From assembly GCF_006363895.1 (NCBI RefSeq), contig NZ_CP040953.1: a stretch of 64,000 bases of DNA; one strand, given 5' to 3'. The DNA comes from Methylopumilus universalis (GTDB taxonomy: Bacteria > Pseudomonadota > Gammaproteobacteria > Burkholderiales > Methylophilaceae). The notes under the pieces are model-generated. The model was not told where the DNA came from. It was given only the letters and a program-made list of their open reading frames with translations, and ran no database searches. The position numbers and the translations under genes were made by a program. Shown here one piece after another: positions 43,683 to 52,283 of the stretch (position 1 is its first letter; the number at the start of each line of letters is the position of its first letter).

Positions 43683-44258
43683 ATGAAAAATAAGTTCACT
43701 AAAATTGGACTCATTTCAATTAGCGATCGAGCTTCAAAAGGCGAATATGAGGATCAAGGCATTCCTCATCTGAAGGCTTGGCTTCAAAAAGCCCTCATTT
43801 CACCCTTCGAAACGATAGAAAAAATTATCCCTGACGAAAGACCAATCATTGAATCTTCTTTGATTCATTTTGTAGATATCGATTTGTGCGATCTTATTCT
43901 TACAACAGGCGGAACAGGCCCTGCTCTGAGAGACGTCACGCCTGAGGCCACCTTAGCAATTGCGGATCGTGAGATGCCGGGCTTTGGTGAGCAAATGCGT
44001 CAAATCAGCTTACATTTCGTCCCCACTGCCATTCTATCGAGGCAGGTTGCAGTTGTGCGTAAAAATACCCTTATTATTAATTTGCCTGGCCAACCTAAAT
44101 CTATTGCGCAAACACTTGAGGGATTGAAAAATGACCAAGGGGAAGTGATGGTGCATGGCATTTTTGCGTCCGTGCCTTATTGTATTGATCTTTTAAATGG
44201 CTCTTTTATTGAAACACATCAAGATATCGTGAAGGCTTTTAGGCCTAAAACTAAATAA
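43683..44258 (+). CDS. mog: Molybdopterin adenylyltransferase
   Basis: Adenylates molybdopterin before metal insertion to form molybdenum cofactor. The 191-residue protein has the MogA/MoaB core IGLISISDRASKGEYEDQG, TTGGTGPALRDVTPEAT (74-90), GFGEQMRQISLHFVPTAILSRQ and NLPGQPKSI. Mog is preferred over MoaB because of the long C-terminus and the EQMRQISL stretch. It is 2 bp before thiL. No molybdoenzyme is visible here. Confidence 0.92.
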   Translation: MKNKFTKIGLISISDRASKGEYEDQGIPHLKAWLQKALISPFETIEKIIPDERPIIESSLIHFVDIDLCDLILTTGGTGPALRDVTPEATLAIADREMPGFGEQMRQISLHFVPTAILSRQVAVVRKNTLIINLPGQPKSIAQTLEGLKNDQGEVMVHGIFASVPYCIDLLNGSFIETHQDIVKAFRPKTK

Positions 44259-44260
44259 TT

Positions 44261-45205
44261 ATGTCCTCAGAGTTCGAAATTATTGATCAATACTTTAAGA
44301 AAAAAATGAAACAGACATTGCTGGGTGTGGGTGATGATGCAGCAATTATTCATATCAAAAAAAATCGTGAAATAGTGATTTCTTCGGACATGCTTGTAGA
44401 AAATGTTCACTTTCTAAAAAATACAAATCCAGCTCACTTAGGCTGGAAATCTCTTGCAGTTAATTTATCTGATATTGCAGCGATGGGCGCCATACCTAAA
44501 TGGGCGACTTTATCGATTTCGCTTCCTAAAATAAATCATGGCTGGCTGAAAGAATTCTCAAAAGGCTTTTTTAAATGTGCTGGTCAATTTGGTATTGATC
44601 TTATTGGTGGTGATACTACAAAAGGTCCTCTTACAATTTCAATCACGATCATGGGCGAAGTTAAAAAAAATAAAAGTCTATTAAGGTCTGGTGCAAAAAT
44701 AAATGACGATATATGGGTGACCGGCCAATTAGGGATGGCCTCCATGGGTCTGGCTAGCCTCCAGGGGAAGTTAAAGCTTGCTCCTTCTTTGAAAGTGAAA
44801 TGTATAAAAGCGCTTGAAACACCGTCACCTAAAGTTTTAATCGGCTCCCATTTATCTCGCTATGCGAATAGCTGTATTGATATTTCTGATGGCCTCATTC
44901 AAGACTTAAGCCATATCTTAAAAGCTTCAAAAGTTGGCGCCAGTCTTTTACTTAATGAAATCCCATGTGATCAATTTATTCATACATCAAAAAAATATCA
45001 ATTTGCATTAAATGGTGGTGATGATTATGAATTGCTATTTACAGCACCGAAAAAGCATAGGCTCTCTATAGAAAAAATTGCAAAAAAAACGAACACAGCT
45101 ATTAGCGTCATTGGTGTTATCACTCAGAACAAAACACTAAAAATCATGGATCAAAAAGGCAAATCCATATCATTTAACAAAAAAGGATTTGATCATTTTG
45201 CCTAA
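44261..45205 (+). CDS. thiL: Thiamine-monophosphate kinase
   Basis: Phosphorylates thiamine monophosphate to the active diphosphate. The 314-residue protein has the ThiL/PurM fold: GVGDDAAII (about 22-30), SSDMLVENVHF (about 43-53), NLSDIAAMGAIPKW, DLIGGDTTKGP (about 118-128) and ISDGLIQDLSHIL. The final bases overlap the pgpA start region. ThiL-PgpA-PncC-RecA is a common proteobacterial order. Confidence 0.95.
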   Translation: MSSEFEIIDQYFKKKMKQTLLGVGDDAAIIHIKKNREIVISSDMLVENVHFLKNTNPAHLGWKSLAVNLSDIAAMGAIPKWATLSISLPKINHGWLKEFSKGFFKCAGQFGIDLIGGDTTKGPLTISITIMGEVKKNKSLLRSGAKINDDIWVTGQLGMASMGLASLQGKLKLAPSLKVKCIKALETPSPKVLIGSHLSRYANSCIDISDGLIQDLSHILKASKVGASLLLNEIPCDQFIHTSKKYQFALNGGDDYELLFTAPKKHRLSIEKIAKKTNTAISVIGVITQNKTLKIMDQKGKSISFNKKGFDHFA

Positions 45206-45665
45206 TCTTAAATTTCTAATAAAGCATCCGTCATATTTTTTAGCTCTAGGTTTTGGTGCGGGACTTTCAAAAAGAGCGCCTGGCACGCTGGGAACACTTG
45301 TAGGAATTCCTATTTATTTATTAGTATCGTCGTATAGTTTTTCCATACAGATGATGATGGCCTTAGTGTTTACAATTTTAGGTGTCTTTATTTGTAATCA
45401 AACAGCACTTGCGCTTAAAGTTAAAGATCCAAGCGCTATTGTGTGGGATGAAATCTCCGCTTTCTTTTTCATGTTAATCATTGCGCAACCTCTTTTAAAT
45501 GCTCTCAAAATTTTTGAGTTATTTGTGCTCTTTAGAATCTTTGATATTTGGAAGCCTTTTCCAATCAATTATCTAGATAAGCATGTGGGGGGCGGATTAG
45601 GTATCATGCTTGACGATTATGTTGCTGCATTTTTTGCACTACTTATTTATTTCTCAATTCAATGA
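45189..45665 (+). CDS. pgpA: Phosphatidylglycerophosphatase A
   Basis: Dephosphorylates phosphatidylglycerol phosphate at the inner membrane. The 158-residue protein has the PgpA blocks FGAGLSKRAPGTLGTLVGIP (cited whole), IVWDEISAF (about 83-91) and GIMLDDYVAAFFALL (about 138-152), with several membrane helices. Start is a TTG at 45189, or a second TTG at 45198; both lie inside thiL, so coupling is expected. It overlaps pncC by 4 bases. Confidence 0.93.
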   Translation: MIILPNLKFLIKHPSYFLALGFGAGLSKRAPGTLGTLVGIPIYLLVSSYSFSIQMMMALVFTILGVFICNQTALALKVKDPSAIVWDEISAFFFMLIIAQPLLNALKIFELFVLFRIFDIWKPFPINYLDKHVGGGLGIMLDDYVAAFFALLIYFSIQ

Positions 45666-46162
45666 CGCAAACAATGATTCAAGATATCTGCCTTGAGCTT
45701 GGCAATGCGCTCACGAAAAAAAAATTTCGGATAGCGCTTGCTGAGTCATGCACCGGGGGGTTAGTTTGTCAGCACCTCACAAATATTCCTGGTAGCTCTT
45801 TCTGGTTCGACCGAGGATTCGTGACATATAGTAATGAATCAAAAATTGAATTACTTAAAGTCAGTCAAGATACGCTTTTAAAATTTGGCGCGGTCAGTAA
45901 AGAAGTTGCTTCCGAAATGGCATTAGGCGCTCTTAACGAGAGTCATGCTCAAATAGCTTTATCAATTACAGGTATTGCAGGTCCCTCAGGAGGGTCTATT
46001 GAGAAGCCTGTCGGTACTGTTTTCTTTGCTATCGCCCATCAAAATAAGATTATTTTTAATGCTTCAAAAGTCTTCCCTGGATCAAGGGAAAATATACGTG
46101 AATCTTCTTGTCTATTTGCACTAAATCAGGTCTTAGCGCTTACTTTAAACCCCCAAGTATGA
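45662..46162 (+). CDS. pncC: Nicotinamide-nucleotide amidase (CinA C-terminal family)
   Basis: Recycles nicotinamide mononucleotide to nicotinate mononucleotide. The 166-residue protein is the free-standing CinA C-terminal domain: ALAESCTGGLVCQHLTNIPGSS-type N-terminus with the catalytic serine region, VTYSNESKIELLKV, GAVSKEVASEMALGAL and ITGIAGPSGGS. No CinA N-terminal MoCF domain is attached. It sits directly before recA, the usual arrangement. Confidence 0.94.
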   Translation: MTQTMIQDICLELGNALTKKKFRIALAESCTGGLVCQHLTNIPGSSFWFDRGFVTYSNESKIELLKVSQDTLLKFGAVSKEVASEMALGALNESHAQIALSITGIAGPSGGSIEKPVGTVFFAIAHQNKIIFNASKVFPGSRENIRESSCLFALNQVLALTLNPQV

Positions 46163-46207
46163 AATAATTATTAGTGATAAAAACACTTTAATTAAAGGCA
46201 AATTTAG

Positions 46208-47242
46208 ATGGATGACAATAAAAGTAAGGCACTCGCTGCCGCATTAGCGCAGATCGAAAAACAATTCGGAAAAGGCTCCGTCATGAGGATGGATGATTCC
46301 GATGTTATCCAGGACATTCAATCCGTTTCAACAGGTTCCTTAGGTCTTGATATTGCGCTCGGCATAGGCGGCCTTCCTCGAGGACGTGTAGTTGAAATAT
46401 ACGGCCCAGAATCCTCAGGAAAGACGTCTTTAACACTCTCCGTCATTGCACAAATGCAAAAGCTTGGTGGTGTGGCTGCTTTTATTGATGCTGAACATGC
46501 ACTTGATCCTCAATATGCTGCCAAATTAGGTGTCGTGGTTCCGGACTTACTCATATCTCAACCAGATACAGGCGAACAAGCCCTTGAAATTGCAGACATG
46601 CTTGTCCGCAGCGGTTCAGTGGATATTGTCGTCATTGACTCTGTAGCAGCATTAACACCGCGTGCCGAAATTGAAGGTGAAATGGGCGACTCTCATATGG
46701 GTCTTCAAGCGCGTCTTATGTCACAAGCCTTAAGAAAATTAACCGGCAACATTAAAAAAACAAATACGCTTGTCATATTCATTAACCAAATTCGTATGAA
46801 GATTGGTGTGATGTTTGGCAACCCAGAAACGACGACGGGCGGTAATGCTTTGAAATTCTACGCGTCTGTGAGGCTTGATATTCGTCGTATTGGTGCAATC
46901 AAAAAAGGCGATGAAGTCGTGGGCGCTGAAACAAGAGTTAAAGTGGTTAAAAATAAGGTGGCGCCTCCATTTAAACAGGCTGAATTTGATGTACTTTATG
47001 GTGAAGGTATTTCAAGAGAAGGTGAAATTATTGAAATTGGTGCCCAATTAAATTTCATTGAAAAAGCAGGTTCATGGTATAGCTATAACGGTGAAAAAAT
47101 TGGCCAAGGCAAAGACAACGCCAGAGAATTTTTAAAAGAAAATCCAAAAATTGCTCAAGAAATTGAAGATAAGATTAGGGCAAACTCATCAGCCCTCAAC
47201 GAGGCGATGACTGCACCGCAGGAAACAGACGAAACTGAGTAA
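46208..47242 (+). CDS. recA: Recombinase RecA
   Basis: The homologous-recombination strand-exchange ATPase. The 344-residue protein has Walker A GPESSGKTS (66-74), the MAW motif IVVIDSVAALTPRAEIEG, the L1/L2 loops including MGLQARLMSQALRKLTG and INQIRMKIGVMFGNPETTTGG (cited in parts), and a short acidic C-terminus. The 46-bp upstream gap contains no recognisable E. coli-type LexA box. recX follows, overlapping the stop if its CTG start is used. Confidence 0.98.
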   Translation: MDDNKSKALAAALAQIEKQFGKGSVMRMDDSDVIQDIQSVSTGSLGLDIALGIGGLPRGRVVEIYGPESSGKTSLTLSVIAQMQKLGGVAAFIDAEHALDPQYAAKLGVVVPDLLISQPDTGEQALEIADMLVRSGSVDIVVIDSVAALTPRAEIEGEMGDSHMGLQARLMSQALRKLTGNIKKTNTLVIFINQIRMKIGVMFGNPETTTGGNALKFYASVRLDIRRIGAIKKGDEVVGAETRVKVVKNKVAPPFKQAEFDVLYGEGISREGEIIEIGAQLNFIEKAGSWYSYNGEKIGQGKDNAREFLKENPKIAQEIEDKIRANSSALNEAMTAPQETDETE

Positions 47243-47705
47243 CACAAAAAACAATCCATTAGTTTTACTTAAAAAAAGAGCGCTGTATTACCTAGCAAAA
47301 AGAGAGTACTCACATCTCGAATTGAAATTGAAATTAAGTGAGTACGCTCATACGCTCGAATTTGATGAAGGCGCACTAGATCTTTTTATATCATCTCTAG
47401 TGTCAGATGGATGGCTGTCTAATGAGCGGTATTGTGAACAATTTATTCATGCAAAAAAAAATAAATTCGGGCGATATAAGATCATTCGAGAACTTGAAGA
47501 AAAAGGAATAGAGCAGGCACTGATAGAAGAGTTCATAGCCCCTCTTAAAAACCAAGAATTATTATATGCAAAACAAGTGTGGCAAAAGAAATTTAAACTC
47601 CTCCCATCTTCTAAAGAAGAATGGTCAAAACAAGCTCGCTTTTTACAAAGTCGCGGGTTTGATGTTTCGCTTATAAAAAAAATATTGAATGCCAAGGAAG
47701 AATAG
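47235..47705 (+). CDS. recX: RecX, RecA regulator, probable CTG start
   Basis: Inhibits RecA filament growth. The canonical TTG at 47322 would cut off the first conserved helix; the frame is open upstream and reads KKRALYYLAKREYSHLELKL, which matches the RecX N-terminal block (e.g. LRARAMDILSRQEVSR in Neisseria). No ATG, GTG or TTG lies between the in-frame stop at 47208 and 47322. A CTG at 47235, inside the recA stop, has AGGAAA (47220-47225) nine bases before it and gives 156 residues, the family length. The rest (three-helix repeats, RYCEQFIHAK, ARFLQSRGFDVSLI) is normal. Confidence 0.85.
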   Translation: MSNTKNNPLVLLKKRALYYLAKREYSHLELKLKLSEYAHTLEFDEGALDLFISSLVSDGWLSNERYCEQFIHAKKNKFGRYKIIRELEEKGIEQALIEEFIAPLKNQELLYAKQVWQKKFKLLPSSKEEWSKQARFLQSRGFDVSLIKKILNAKEE

Positions 47706-47712
47706 CTAGCGT

Positions 47713-50367
47713 ATGTCAACTGCATCAAATCATCCATTTATTTCTAGCGAAGAAATTAGAAATACTTTCTTAGATTTTTTCAAGAACAAACAACATCAAA
47801 TTGTAGCTTCAAGCTCATTAGTGCCTGGAGAAGATCCTACTTTATTATTTACAAACGCAGGTATGAATCAATTCAAAGACGTGTTCTTAGGATTTGATAA
47901 ACGTTCATATGCCAGAGCGACTTCGAGCCAAAAGTGTGTCAGAGCGGGCGGCAAACATAACGACTTAGAAAATGTAGGCTATACCGCAAGACATCATACT
48001 TTTTTTGAAATGCTCGGCAATTTCAGCTTTGGTGATTACTTCAAAAAAGATGCGATCCAATATGCCTGGGAACTTCTCACGGAAATTTATAAAATCCCCA
48101 AAGAGAAACTCCTTGTAACTGTCTATAGTGAAGATGATGAAGCATACGATATCTGGGCTAAATCAATCGGCATTCATCCAGACAAAATCATTCGTATTGG
48201 TGATAACAAGGGTGCTAAGTATGCATCAGATAATTTTTGGATGATGGGTGATACAGGTCCGTGTGGTCCATGTACTGAAATTTTTTATGACCACGGAAGC
48301 CATATCCCAGGTGGTCCGCCTGGATCTAAGGATGAAGATGGCGATCGATTCATTGAAATTTGGAATATTGTTTTTATGCAATATAACCGCGATGAAAAAG
48401 GTGTCATGCATGCATTACCAAAACCTTCAGTCGATACAGGTATGGGCTTAGAGAGAATATGCGCAGTCCTTCAGGGCGTTCATGCAAATTATGAAACCGA
48501 TTTATTTGTGCCGTTGATTCAATCAGCTGCAACTATTACAAAAACGGCAGACATCCATCACCCTTCATTAAAAGTATTATCAGACCATATTCGCGCTTGC
48601 ACATTTTTAATTTCAGATGGTGTGATTCCCGGTAACGAAGGTCGTGGCTACGTTCTAAGAAGAATTATCCGTAGAGCTATAAGACACGGCTACAAACTAG
48701 GTTGTAGACAGCCTTTCTTTCATAAATTAGTTGATGATGTGGTCCGCATGTTAGGTAAGGCATATCCTGATATCGAAAAAAATAAAAAAAATATTTCGTT
48801 GTCTCTCAAGCAAGAAGAAGAACGATTCTTTGAAACCATTGAAAATGGTATGAATATTTTAGAAGAATCTATTCAAACGCTTATTAAAAAAAATCAAAAG
48901 ACTTTTGATGGTCAAATTGCTTTTAAGCTTCACGATACTTTTGGATTCCCTCTCGATCTAACCGCCGACATTTGTCGAGAGAAAAATATCTCCATCGATC
49001 AAAAAGGTTTTGATGAAGCGATGGAAGCCCAAAAATCTATGGCTCGATCTTCTAATAAATTCAAAATGAAGATAGATGTTGACTATAACGGTGACGCTAC
49101 AAAATTTACTGGTTACGAAGCGATAGAGTGCAAGGCAAAAGTATTAGCTTTATTTAAAGATGATGAGTCGAAGACAGAGCTTCTTAAAGGTGAATCTGGC
49201 ATTGTCATACTCGATACCACACCCTTCTATGCGGAATCCGGTGGCCAAGTTGGCGATAAAGGTTTTATTAAAACCTCGAATAGCTCTTTTAAAGTTGAAG
49301 ATACACTAAAAATTAAAGCCAAAATTTTTGTGCATTATGGTCTAGTTGAAACAAACAGTTTAAAAGTTTCTGATGAAGTCATAGCATCTGTTGAGAATGA
49401 TGCAAGAAAAAATATTATGCGAAATCACTCAGCGACTCATCTGTTGCATAAAGGGCTTAAGAATACATTAGGCTCACATGTAGAACAAAAAGGTTCGCTT
49501 GTTGATGAATCGAAAACACGATTTGACTTTTCACACCCCAAGGCTTTAACTTCTGATGAAATTAAATCTGTTGAGATGTTTGTGAACCAAGAAATACTCA
49601 ACAATACAGATACGGAAGCCAAAACCATGCATCTCGATGATGCTAAAAAAAGTGGTGCCATGATGCTCTTTGGTGAAAAGTATGCTGACGAAGTTAGGGT
49701 GCTTAGCATTGGATCAAGTAAAGAACTTTGCGGCGGCACCCATGTAAAAAGAACTGGGGATATTGGCGCTTTCAAAATTATCTCTGAGACAGGCATTTCC
49801 TCTGGGATTCGACGCATTGAAGCGACGACAGGTTTTAATGTGATTCATTATATGAATGAACATGTTTCAATCATTGATCGTTTAGCACACGATCTTAAAG
49901 TCCCCTCCTCCGAACTTTTAAGTAAGATTGATCAAATTCAAGACCTGATGAAAGAGCAAGAAAAAAGTATTCAACAACTCAAATCAAAAATTGCTTCTTC
50001 TGAAAGCGGTAACTTATCTAAAAAAGCTATCTCTGTAGGTGACGTTAAAGTTGTGATGGAAAAACTAGGCGCTTCTGATGCGCAAGCATTAAGAGAGACC
50101 ATTGATAAACTTAAATCAGAACTCAAAAGTGCAGTTATAATTTTAAGTGGCGTTGATGAGGGCAAAGTAACCCTTGCAGTCGGCGTGACTCAGGATCTTG
50201 TGAGTAAAATAAAAGCAGGCGAAATTGCAAGTGAGTTAGCCATTGCAATTGGCGGTAAAGGTGGCGGTAAGCCAGATCTTGCAATGGCTGGCGGATCAAA
50301 ACCAGAACTTCTTGATCAAGCCTTTAATGATTGCTTAACTAAAATAAAGAAAATAATACTTAACTAA
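47713..50367 (+). CDS. alaS: Alanyl-tRNA synthetase
   Basis: A class II synthetase, 884 residues. The order is aminoacylation domain (motif 1 near residue 40, FFEMLGNFSFGDYFKK near 100), tRNA-recognition region, editing domain with the zinc ligands NHSATH (about 570) and CGGTH (about 672), and the C-terminal oligomerisation domain with GGKGGGKPDLAMAGG. It starts 7 bp after recX. Lys-C follows after 6 bp, the usual recA-recX-alaS-lysC order. Confidence 0.97.
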   Translation: MSTASNHPFISSEEIRNTFLDFFKNKQHQIVASSSLVPGEDPTLLFTNAGMNQFKDVFLGFDKRSYARATSSQKCVRAGGKHNDLENVGYTARHHTFFEMLGNFSFGDYFKKDAIQYAWELLTEIYKIPKEKLLVTVYSEDDEAYDIWAKSIGIHPDKIIRIGDNKGAKYASDNFWMMGDTGPCGPCTEIFYDHGSHIPGGPPGSKDEDGDRFIEIWNIVFMQYNRDEKGVMHALPKPSVDTGMGLERICAVLQGVHANYETDLFVPLIQSAATITKTADIHHPSLKVLSDHIRACTFLISDGVIPGNEGRGYVLRRIIRRAIRHGYKLGCRQPFFHKLVDDVVRMLGKAYPDIEKNKKNISLSLKQEEERFFETIENGMNILEESIQTLIKKNQKTFDGQIAFKLHDTFGFPLDLTADICREKNISIDQKGFDEAMEAQKSMARSSNKFKMKIDVDYNGDATKFTGYEAIECKAKVLALFKDDESKTELLKGESGIVILDTTPFYAESGGQVGDKGFIKTSNSSFKVEDTLKIKAKIFVHYGLVETNSLKVSDEVIASVENDARKNIMRNHSATHLLHKGLKNTLGSHVEQKGSLVDESKTRFDFSHPKALTSDEIKSVEMFVNQEILNNTDTEAKTMHLDDAKKSGAMMLFGEKYADEVRVLSIGSSKELCGGTHVKRTGDIGAFKIISETGISSGIRRIEATTGFNVIHYMNEHVSIIDRLAHDLKVPSSELLSKIDQIQDLMKEQEKSIQQLKSKIASSESGNLSKKAISVGDVKVVMEKLGASDAQALRETIDKLKSELKSAVIILSGVDEGKVTLAVGVTQDLVSKIKAGEIASELAIAIGGKGGGKPDLAMAGGSKPELLDQAFNDCLTKIKKIILN

Positions 50368-50373
50368 ATATCT

Positions 50374-51597
50374 ATGAGTTTAATTGTACAAAAATACGGT
50401 GGCACATCGGTTGGAACGCCAGAAAGAATTCGGGCTGTTGCAAGACGTGTCGCTCGATATAAATCGCTTGGACATCAAATCGTTGTCGTGGTTTCTGCCA
50501 TGTCTGGTGAAACGAATCGACTCATTGGTCTTGCTAAAGAAATTATGGCAGAACCTGATCCACGTGAGTTGGATGTCATGGTATCTACAGGCGAGCAAGT
50601 CACTATTGGAATGACAACACTTGCTTTAATCGATCTTGGTATTAAAGCTAAAAGCTATACCGGTTCCCAAGTAAAAATTCTGACTGATGACGCTCATACG
50701 AAAGCTAGAATTTTAAAAATAGACCATCACAATATTCAAGAAGATTTAGATCAAGGTTATGTTGTGGTTGTTGCAGGATTCCAAGGTGTGGATGAACAAG
50801 GCAACATCACTACCCTCGGGCGCGGCGGTTCGGATACAACGGGTGTTGCGCTAGCCGCAGCTCTTAAAGCGGATGAATGCCAAATTTATACCGATGTGGA
50901 TGGTATTTATACAACCGATCCTAGAGTTGTGCCTGAAGCTAAGAAATTAGATTCAATTACTTTTGAAGAGATGTTAGAAATGGCAAGTCTAGGATCAAAA
51001 GTACTTCAAATTAGATCAGTCGAATTTGCAGGTAAATACAAAGTTAAATTAAGAGTGTTATCAAGCTTTGAAGAAGAAGGTGACGGCACTTTAATTACAT
51101 TTGAGGAAAAAAATAATATGGAAGATCCCATTATTTCAGGTATTGCTTTTAATCGCGATGAAGCCAAGGTAAGTATTCTTGGCGTGCCAGATAAGCCAGG
51201 TATTGCTTATCAAATATTAGGCCCCATTGCAGATGCCAATATCGATGTCGATATGATTATTCAAAATGTAGGCGCTGTTGGAACAACTGACTTTACATTT
51301 ACTGTGAATAGAATTGATTTAAGCAAAGCCTTAGGCATTCTTAATGAAAAAGTTAAGGGTCACGTGGGCGCTAGAGAAGTAAATGGAAACGATAAAATTG
51401 CAAAAGTATCTATCGTGGGTGTTGGTATGCGCTCACACGTAGGTGTTGCAAGCCAAATGTTTAGAACATTATCTGAAGAAGGCATTAATATCGACATGAT
51501 CTCAACGAGCGAAATTAAAATTTCAGTACTTATTGACGAGAAATATCTAGAGCTTGCAGTCAGAGCCCTTCACAAAGCATTTGGACTTGACGCATAA
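50374..51597 (+). CDS. lysC: Aspartate kinase
   Basis: First enzyme of the aspartate family (lysine, threonine, methionine). The 407-residue protein has KYGGTSVGTPERI (7-19), LGRGGSDTTGVALAAAL (about 146-162), YTDVDGIYTTDPR and two C-terminal ACT domains (after about residue 265) that would sense end products. It is the short form typical of this phylum, with no fused dehydrogenase. tRNA-Ser lies 49 bp downstream. Confidence 0.96.
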   Translation: MSLIVQKYGGTSVGTPERIRAVARRVARYKSLGHQIVVVVSAMSGETNRLIGLAKEIMAEPDPRELDVMVSTGEQVTIGMTTLALIDLGIKAKSYTGSQVKILTDDAHTKARILKIDHHNIQEDLDQGYVVVVAGFQGVDEQGNITTLGRGGSDTTGVALAAALKADECQIYTDVDGIYTTDPRVVPEAKKLDSITFEEMLEMASLGSKVLQIRSVEFAGKYKVKLRVLSSFEEEGDGTLITFEEKNNMEDPIISGIAFNRDEAKVSILGVPDKPGIAYQILGPIADANIDVDMIIQNVGAVGTTDFTFTVNRIDLSKALGILNEKVKGHVGAREVNGNDKIAKVSIVGVGMRSHVGVASQMFRTLSEEGINIDMISTSEIKISVLIDEKYLELAVRALHKAFGLDA

Positions 51598-51607
51598 GCC
51601 CTAGAAA

Positions 51608-51636
51608 TTGATTTTTAAAGCAATTTAGCGTATTGT
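51608..51636 (+). promoter_or_regulatory. Candidate sigma-70 promoter of the tRNA-Ser/tRNA-Arg cluster
   Basis: TTGATT (51608-51613) and TATTGT (51631-51636) with a 17-base spacer, then a GC-rich discriminator (TCGCGC) of the type that confers stringent control on stable-RNA promoters. Mature tRNA-Ser begins 10 bases after the -10. The -10 is only 4/6. Confidence 0.5.
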
Positions 51637-51646
51637 TCGCGCTTCT

Positions 51647-51740
51647 GGAGAGCTGGCCGAGTGGTCGAAGGCACTTCCCTGCTAAGGAAGCATACGGGCT
51701 TAAACCTGTATCGAGGGTTCGAATCCCTCGCTCTCCGCCA
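51647..51740 (+). tRNA. tRNA-Ser (anticodon GCT)
   Basis: A 94-base class II tRNA with encoded CCA: acceptor GGAGAGC/GCTCTCC, anticodon arm CTTCC-CTGCTAA-GGAAG with GCT, a long variable arm (CATACGGGCTTAAACCTGTAT) as expected for serine, T-arm CGAGGG-region with TTCGAAT loop, discriminator G. Reads AGC and AGT codons. Confidence 0.95.
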
Positions 51741-51759
51741 TTATTCAATATCATTAAGT

Positions 51760-51765
51760 TATAAT
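51760..51765 (+). promoter_or_regulatory. Possible -10 element upstream of tRNA-Arg(ACG)
   Basis: A perfect TATAAT in the 33-bp spacer, with a start site that would fall almost at the mature 5' end at 51774. No convincing -35 lies 16-18 bases upstream (that region is the end of tRNA-Ser), so it may only be chance in AT-rich sequence. Confidence 0.3.
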
Positions 51766-51773
51766 GTCACCAC

Positions 51774-51850
51774 GCGCCCGTAGCTCAGCTGGATAGAGTA
51801 CTTGGCTACGAACCAAGGGGTCAGGAGTTCGAATCTCTTCGGGCGCGCCA
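51774..51850 (+). tRNA. tRNA-Arg (anticodon ACG)
   Basis: A 77-base cloverleaf: acceptor GCGCCCG/CGGGCGC, D-arm GCTC/GAGT with one G-T pair, anticodon arm CTTGG-CTACGAA-CCAAG, T-loop TTCGAAT, discriminator G, encoded CCA. The A34 is a TadA (inosine) target; I34 would read CGU, CGC and CGA. It is identical to the next tRNA except for base 34. Confidence 0.95.
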
Positions 51851-51874
51851 CTTTTTATCATCTCTATTATTTAT

Positions 51875-51951
51875 GCGCCCGTAGCTCAGCTGGATAGAGT
51901 ACTTGGCTTCGAACCAAGGGGTCAGGAGTTCGAATCTCTTCGGGCGCGCCA
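51875..51951 (+). tRNA. tRNA-Arg (anticodon TCG), near-identical twin
   Basis: A 77-base cloverleaf with the same acceptor, D-, T- and variable arms as the tRNA-Arg 24 bp upstream; the only difference I find over 77 bases is A to T in the anticodon (CTACGAA to CTTCGAA). TCG would read CGA and, by wobble, CGG. It looks like a recent tandem copy with a switched anticodon. Confidence 0.95.
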
Positions 51952-52188
51952 CTTTAAGAAAAAGCTAAACAAGAAGTATTTAAAAATAGCGCAAAATGAA
52001 ATAATAAAATGTGCAAAATATTTTTTAATTTCAAATTAAATTTAAGTTTAATAAAATTAAAACTATTAGAAATGAAGTGTCTACAAAAATACTATCGCCA
52101 CTGATTTTATTCTTTAGTCTATGCGAAGTTTATGAGGTAATTTGAGATGGACTTTTTATGGTTAATACTTAAAAGTCCTTGATATAAA
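51952..52188. other. AT-rich spacer between convergent tRNA-Arg and tRNA-Lys
   Basis: The longest stretch without a gene in the window (about 237 bp). It is strongly AT-rich. I see no coding frame longer than about ten codons and no GC-rich terminator. One inverted repeat, GGACTTTT (52149-52156) with AAAAGTCC (52171-52178), lies about 10 bases beyond the tRNA-Lys 3' end and could stop its transcript weakly. Confidence 0.5.
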
Positions 52189-52264
52189 TGGTGGGTCGGG
52201 CGGGATTCGAACCCACGACCAACGGATTAAAAGTCCGCTGCTCTACCGACTGAGCTACCGACCC
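52189..52264 (-). tRNA. tRNA-Lys (anticodon TTT)
   Basis: A 76-base cloverleaf on the minus strand: acceptor GGGTCGG/CCGACCC, D-arm GCTC/GAGC, anticodon stem-loop GCGGA-CTTTTAA-TCCGT with TTT, T-loop TTCGAAT, discriminator A, encoded CCA. It has its own near-consensus promoter upstream and converges on the tRNA-Arg pair. Confidence 0.95.
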
Positions 52265-52283
52265 AGAAGAAACAAAACACGTG

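Noticed and set aside
47322..47705. TTG at 47322 as the recX start
   Set aside because: It would remove the conserved first helix; upstream codons clearly encode it.
49437..49817. A 126-codon minus-strand frame inside alaS
   Set aside because: It overlaps the conserved editing domain of alaS, has no recognisable domain and reads as codon-bias shadow.
51560..51754. Minus-strand frame across tRNA-Ser (GGERGIRTLDTGLSPYA type)
   Set aside because: A well-known false protein made from antisense tRNA-Ser; no ribosome-binding site and no independent support.
52072..52104. A ten-codon frame (MKCLQKYYRH) in the tRNA spacer
   Set aside because: Too short, without a ribosome-binding site or context; expected by chance.
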